This document shows, in pieces, positions 60,130-64,000 of a stretch of 64,000 bases of DNA. Source of the stretch: JAKFWF01 sp963741505 (lineage in GTDB: Bacteria; Pseudomonadota; Alphaproteobacteria; Rhizobiales; Hyphomicrobiaceae); NCBI GenBank assembly GCA_963741505.1, contig CAVUIJ010000002.1, positions 372,001 to 436,000 of the forward strand, read 5' to 3'. Position 1 is the first letter of the stretch, and each line of letters opens with the position of its first letter. Under the pieces are notes generated by a model. That model was not told the DNA's origin, made no database searches, and saw nothing but the letters and a program-made list of their open reading frames with translations. The position numbers and the translations under genes are program-made.

Positions 60130-61432
60130 GCCCGCCCTCCTGGATCCCCACGAGCTCGGAGACGCGGAACGTCTCGCAGACGACGATCGTATCGTCGTCG
60201 ATCATGACGGGCGGGTCTCCGAGGGCGGCGATCATCTCCGCTGAGGTGAAGAACCTCTCGTGGGCCTCGCGCCAGGCTGCGACGGTCTCGAAGCCCTCAC
60301 CCTCGTCGATCGCGAACTGGAGGTCGACGTCGGCGATGCGCCGCAGTTCGACCGCGAGCGTCTCGATCACTGCGACGGGGCGGCCATCCGAATCGATCAC
60401 GAGCGACCGATCGCCCGGCTCCTCGAGCGCCTTGCCTTCCCGGAGATACTCCTCGTAGAGACCGGTCGTCGTCGTCTTCTCACCGCGGAGGATCGCGGCG
60501 ACGAGCTGGTCGCGCAGCGGCCCCGGGAACGCGAACTCGGCGAGCGGGAGCCGCGCCGGGGACGTGGCGACCGATGGACGGCCGAACGCATCGTCGGCGA
60601 CACCGGTGAGGATCGCACAGATGACGAACACCATCGCGCTCAGATAGACCGAGAAGAGAAAGACGAAGATCGCGGCCGCAGAGCCGTAGATCTGGGTGAA
60701 GTCCGCGGGGCCTGCGAGGTACCAGCCGAGGCCGATCTGCAGCCCCTGGAGCCCGATCGCCGCGGCAGCACCACCGAGCAGCGCCGCGTGCCAGCCGGGA
60801 CGACGCCTCGGCAGGTAGCGATAGAGGAGGACAAGGATCCCGAACACGAGCGCGGCGGGCACGACGACGCCGAAGAGCAGCCCGAAGCCGAACGGCTGCC
60901 AGCCGAGCGTCTCGTCGACCCGTTCGCTCAACTTCCTGGCAACGTTCTCGAGAGCCGAGAGGACGACCGCGACGAGGATGACTCCGAGCGCGCCGAGGAC
61001 GAGAAGGCTGCTGACGAGGCGGCCTCGCACGAGACTCCGCGAGATACCGCCGTCGAAGACGACGGCCAGCGTCTTCTGCATCGAATTCATCACCCCCGTC
61101 GCCCCCCAGAGCGCGACCCCGAGTGTGAAGAGGCCGGCGAGGCTCCAGGGCGATGGCACGGAACCGATCAGCGTGTCGAGCTTCGCAATCCCCTGCGGCG
61201 CGAGGTCGAACTGGTCGCCGATCGCCGCCACGAGATCACGCTGATCGACCTCGCTCGACGAGAGTACCTCCGCGAGAATCATGGCGACGAACGTCGCGAG
61301 AGGGAGGAGCGAGAAGAGGGCGCGATACGAGATCGCCGCCGCGAACTGCGAGCCCCCGAGGCGGCCGTAGAGAGAGATCACGTCGCGGACGACGGCGATG
61401 AGCCACCTGGCGACGGCCTGTAGTTCGCGCAT
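60113..61432 (-). CDS. YihY/BrkB-family inner membrane protein
   Basis: A 439-aa member of the YihY/virulence factor BrkB family. Seen: AAAISYRALFSLLPLATFVA in the first segment, GALWGATGVMNSMQKTLAVV, and AAAIFVFLFSVYLSAMVFVI, covering six membrane segments up to residue ~280. A C-terminal soluble part of about 150 residues follows (IDSDGRPVAVIETLAVELRR), which is longer than in E. coli YihY and resembles an ASCH-like end (DVDLQFAIDEGEGFETVAAW and WREAHERFF). That would be a membrane-ASCH fusion; this second assignment is tentative. Confidence 0.8.
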   Translation of the reverse strand: MRELQAVARWLIAVVRDVISLYGRLGGSQFAAAISYRALFSLLPLATFVAMILAEVLSSSEVDQRDLVAAIGDQFDLAPQGIAKLDTLIGSVPSPWSLAGLFTLGVALWGATGVMNSMQKTLAVVFDGGISRSLVRGRLVSSLLVLGALGVILVAVVLSALENVARKLSERVDETLGWQPFGFGLLFGVVVPAALVFGILVLLYRYLPRRRPGWHAALLGGAAAAIGLQGLQIGLGWYLAGPADFTQIYGSAAAIFVFLFSVYLSAMVFVICAILTGVADDAFGRPSVATSPARLPLAEFAFPGPLRDQLVAAILRGEKTTTTGLYEEYLREGKALEEPGDRSLVIDSDGRPVAVIETLAVELRRIADVDLQFAIDEGEGFETVAAWREAHERFFTSAEMIAALGDPPVMIDDDTIVVCETFRVSELVGIQEGGLTERD

Positions 61433-61588
61433 CGAGCGACGGTAGCGGCCGGTGTCGACTTACGCATCAGGGTCGCCTCGGATTCCCGGGCCGACAACCG
61501 TTCCGTCCGGCCGGGAGATTGATACGGTTGAGCCCCAGCCAATGCGGTAACCGCGGATGCGCGCCGTCGGATCGAAAGGACACGTCCT

Positions 61589-62383
61589 GTGACCAGCCTC
61601 TTCGTCGAAAAGGAGCACGAACTCGCAGCCGCGCTCGAAGATTTCCAGGATTCGAGCCAGGAATGGCGGCGGCTGTTTTCGGAGTTGCTCGGAACATTCT
61701 TCCTTGTGCTCGTCGCCGCGGGTGGGGGCATGATGGGCGAGGCGTTCCCGAACACGATCAGCCGCACGGCAGCGGTGGTCGCGCCCGGCCTGATGGTGAT
61801 GGCGATCATCCTGTTCATGGGCAAGGTCTCCGGCGCACATCTCAACCCTGCCGTGAGCATCGCGTTCTCGCTGAGAGGCGACTTTCCGTGGCGCCGCGTG
61901 CCGGGCTACATCGTCATCCAGCTGATCGGCGCAACACTTGCGGTGCTTTTCCTCCGCGCCGTGATCGACGTCTCCGGTACGTACGGCTCGAACTACGTCG
62001 CCCCCGGGTTCTCAGCGAGCGACGGCTTCCTGATGGAGGTGGTGCTGACCCTGGGCCTCGTCAGCGTCATCCTCGGTACCGCATCCGGTGCCCAGAACAT
62101 CGGGATCATCGGGGCTTTCGGCGTTGGTGCCTACATCGCACTCGCCGGGCTGTGGGGCAGCCCCATCTCGGGCGCCTCCATGAACCCCGCGCGCACCTTC
62201 GGCCCCGACCTCGTCGGCCAGGACTTCAGCGACTACTGGGTGTACGTTGCAGGCCCGCTGGTCGGGGCATTGCTCGCAGTCGGGGCCGCGTGGGTCCTCC
62301 GCGGAGCCGGCGGAGGGCGCTCAGGTTCGGGCGCGGCTCAAGGAGCGCTCGCCACCGAGGTTGAACACCCCGACAAGGAGTAG
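61589..62383 (+). CDS. Aquaporin (MIP family)
   Basis: A 264-aa channel with six membrane helices. Seen: both NPA boxes, SGAHLNPAVSIAFSLRG and SGASMNPARTFGPDLVG, with Arg after the second NPA as in water-selective aquaporins. A ~30-residue N-terminal extension (VEKEHELAAALEDFQDSSQE) precedes the first helix (GTFFLVLVAAGGGMMGEAFP). GTG start at 61589 with AAAGGA upstream. Confidence 0.92.
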   Translation: MTSLFVEKEHELAAALEDFQDSSQEWRRLFSELLGTFFLVLVAAGGGMMGEAFPNTISRTAAVVAPGLMVMAIILFMGKVSGAHLNPAVSIAFSLRGDFPWRRVPGYIVIQLIGATLAVLFLRAVIDVSGTYGSNYVAPGFSASDGFLMEVVLTLGLVSVILGTASGAQNIGIIGAFGVGAYIALAGLWGSPISGASMNPARTFGPDLVGQDFSDYWVYVAGPLVGALLAVGAAWVLRGAGGGRSGSGAAQGALATEVEHPDKE

Positions 62384-62390
62384 CCCGTAG

Positions 62391-62426
62391 CGCTCTGAGC
62401 AGAGCGGACGACCTGACGGTCAGGTC
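62391..62426. terminator. Hairpins between two convergent genes
   Basis: CGCTCT-GAGC-AGAGCG (62391-62406) and GACCTGA-CGG-TCAGGTC (62410-62426) lie between the aquaporin stop and the end of the sulfatase-maturase gene, the second covering its stop codon. They could end transcription from both sides. No T-run is visible. Confidence 0.45.
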
Positions 62427-63766
62427 CCGTGGCATTGCTTCCACTTGCGGCCGGAGCCGCAGGTGCAGGCGTCGTTGCGGCCACGCTTCGCGTCCTCGGC
62501 CGCGTAGTGAGCCACGATCCCCGACGGAGCGGCGCCGACACCCAGCCGCTCTGCCATGAAGCGCATCGCCGGATCGACGTGGTGGAAGAACGCCTTGAAG
62601 CCTGGGCAGAGATAGTTGAGGCCGGGGTCGCCGTCCGGCGTTCGGATGAATCGGTCCTTGGGGCAGCCGCCGTGGCAGGCGAACCGAACGTCGCAGTCGA
62701 GACAGAACTGCGGCAGGGTGTCGCGCTTGTCGAGCCCGAACTGCACTTGCTGCTGCGAGGCGACCATGTCGAGCATCCGGTGCTCTCGTATGTTCCCGAG
62801 CTTGAAGGCCGGCTCGACGAAGTGATCACACGAGTAGAGATCGCCCGTGTGCTCGAGCGCGAGCGCGAGCCCGCAGGTCTCGGAGTGGACGCATAGTCCG
62901 GGCGGCTCGCCGACCCAGTTCGCGAGCGTGACGTCGAAGATCTGGACGTACACCTCGCCCACATCGCGCCGCACCCACTCCTCGAAGACGTCGATCAGGA
63001 ACCGGCCGTACTGCTCACCGCCGATCGAGCGGTTGGTGACCAGCTCTCCCTTCTGCTCGTACAACGGCCGGTCGCGCCAGGACGACCACGGCACCTCCCC
63101 GTCGGCCGCCTCGGCAACGCGCTCGATGATCGGGATGAACTGGATGAAGCGTGCGTCGCACTCGTCGCGCAGGAAGCGGTACACGTCTCTGCCGTGTTCG
63201 CCGTTGCGCGCGTGCACGGTGGTCAGCGCGTTCCACTCGACACCGGCAGAACGCAAATGGTCTAGCCCTTTTATCACCTGATCGAACGACCCCTTGCCCC
63301 CCTTGTTGACCCGGTAGGCGTCGTGCATCTCCCGCGGACCGTCAATCGAGACTCCGACCAGGAAGTCGTGCTCCTTGAAGAACGCCGCCCACTCCTCGTC
63401 CAGGAGCGTCGCGTTCGTCTGGATCGTGTACGCCGCCCGCTGCCCCGGCTTCAGATACTCCTGCGCCAGCTCGACCGAGCGGCGGAAGAACTCGAGCCCC
63501 ATCATCGTCGGCTCCCCGCCCTGCCAGGCGATCGCGACCTCCGCCACGGTCGCATGCGCCTCGATCAGCTGGCGCAGGTACTGCTCGAGCAGCTCGTCGG
63601 CCATCCGGAACCGCGAGCCCGGATAGAGCATCTCTTTGGAGAGGAAGAAGCAGTACGAGCAGTCGAGGTTGCAGACTGCCCCGGTCGGCTTCGCGAGCAG
63701 GTGGAACGCCGGCGGCGCCTTGGACATGGCCGGGAGAGTGCCGGCAGTCCCGGCTTCGGTGCTCAT
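62420..63766 (-). CDS. Anaerobic sulfatase-maturating enzyme-like radical SAM protein with SEC-C tail
   Basis: A 448-aa radical SAM/SPASM protein. Seen: the radical SAM cluster motif CNLDCSYCFF near residue 33, GGEPTMMGLEFF, then the SPASM Cys region (CGLALALEHTGDLYSCDHF and FCLDCDVRFACHGGCPKDRF). The family converts an active-site Cys or Ser of sulfatases to formylglycine. The final ~20 residues are a SEC-C zinc motif (RNDACTCGSGRKWKQCHG), as in SecA tails. No sulfatase gene lies in the window, so its client is unknown. Confidence 0.9.
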   Translation of the reverse strand: MSTEAGTAGTLPAMSKAPPAFHLLAKPTGAVCNLDCSYCFFLSKEMLYPGSRFRMADELLEQYLRQLIEAHATVAEVAIAWQGGEPTMMGLEFFRRSVELAQEYLKPGQRAAYTIQTNATLLDEEWAAFFKEHDFLVGVSIDGPREMHDAYRVNKGGKGSFDQVIKGLDHLRSAGVEWNALTTVHARNGEHGRDVYRFLRDECDARFIQFIPIIERVAEAADGEVPWSSWRDRPLYEQKGELVTNRSIGGEQYGRFLIDVFEEWVRRDVGEVYVQIFDVTLANWVGEPPGLCVHSETCGLALALEHTGDLYSCDHFVEPAFKLGNIREHRMLDMVASQQQVQFGLDKRDTLPQFCLDCDVRFACHGGCPKDRFIRTPDGDPGLNYLCPGFKAFFHHVDPAMRFMAERLGVGAAPSGIVAHYAAEDAKRGRNDACTCGSGRKWKQCHGT

Positions 63767-63782
63767 GGGAACAGTCTGCCCG

Positions 63783-64000
63783 TCAGAAGACGCTGACCCA
63801 GTCGCTCTTCAGGCTCGCGAGCGTCCAATGCTCCGTGTCGGCACGCTCGAGAGCCTGCTCGGCACCGCTTGTGTACGCGAATTCGCGCTCCGCGTCGTCG
63901 TGGAGGACGAGGAGTCGCAAGGACGGCCTGTCCGGGTGCTGGGCGAAGTCGAGCATTGCGATATCGCCGTTCGAGTTGCCGGCGGCGAGGATCGGTCGGC
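63783..64000 (-). CDS. HAD-family phosphatase, C-terminal part (runs off the window)
   Basis: About 72 residues of the C-terminus: RPILAAGNSNGDIAMLDFAQ is HAD motif IV (GNSNGD), followed by SLRLLVLHDDAEREFAYTSG and the end LKSDWVSVF. It resembles phosphoserine-phosphatase-like HAD hydrolases. The N-terminal nucleophile motif lies beyond base 64,000. It is transcribed toward the maturase gene, 17 bp away, and probably forms an operon with it. Confidence 0.75.
   Translation of the reverse strand, partial: RPILAAGNSNGDIAMLDFAQHPDRPSLRLLVLHDDAEREFAYTSGAEQALERADTEHWTLASLKSDWVSVF

Noticed and set aside
1..64000. tRNA or rRNA genes
   Set aside because: The gaps were read for acceptor/T-arm patterns; only the tmRNA acceptor piece was found.

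Overview
The first ~54.95 kb reads as an alphaproteobacterium of the Hyphomicrobiales (Rhizobiales) type. The evidence is a circularly permuted two-piece tmRNA gene beside sspB, the gene order thyA-folA-hflK-hflC-DUF2065-degP, a DUF2065 protein, a K+-independent-type H+-pyrophosphatase, a DUF4212 symporter small subunit, and DUF5681/ParB-methyltransferase/terminase genes. The last ~9 kb (about 54,958-64,000) looks like a different genome, probably a high-GC soil actinobacterium: a truncated cydB, then cydD, cydC, DUF4239, YihY/BrkB, an aquaporin and an anaerobic sulfatase maturase with a SEC-C tail. The switch falls inside two broken genes with no mobile element between them, so a chimeric assembly is the first explanation to test.

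Layout. 1-25 kb is core chromosome. It holds a sensor kinase, HerA ATPase and ManC (sugar nucleotide). The psd-pssA-methyltransferase-rsuA group makes phosphatidylethanolamine and modifies rRNA. A CPBP protease, thyA, folA, hflKC, DUF2065 and degP form a nucleotide and membrane quality-control run. ssrA (tmRNA) and sspB follow, linking ribosome rescue to delivery of tagged proteins to ClpXP. Then come SDR enzymes, an L,D-transpeptidase, hppA, a 264-bp MITE-like element, an MBL hydrolase, MepA, a sterol-desaturase-family protein and an alpha/beta hydrolase. 25-31.7 kb carries small unknowns, a 600-aa membrane protein, a three-gene ABC export system and a small secreted Cys-rich protein.

31.8-50 kb is accessory. 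It contains remnants of IS256, IS5 and IS91 transposases and a serine recombinase, and two copies of a 327-bp recombinase fragment that flank ~14 kb in direct orientation. Between the copies lie an ornithine cyclodeaminase-family enzyme, a GNAT-MFS pair, an Ada/AraC-type protein, and a symporter locus: a sodium/solute symporter with its DUF4212 partner, divergent from a hypothetical protein and an exonuclease-CBS-DUF294 fusion. 46.9-49.8 kb is a phage-like cassette: four CAGGGAT repeats spaced exactly 21 bp, a hypothetical gene, a frameshifted ParB-DNA methyltransferase, DUF5681, and a terminase cut off near 49.8 kb. 49.8-54.95 kb holds a MacA/MacB-like three-gene exporter and a glycosyltransferase.

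Several genes carry single-base frameshifts, two of them (CPBP protease, IS256 remnant) at homopolymers. This fits either uncorrected sequencing errors or decay. All assignments come from reading motifs by eye; no database search was run.
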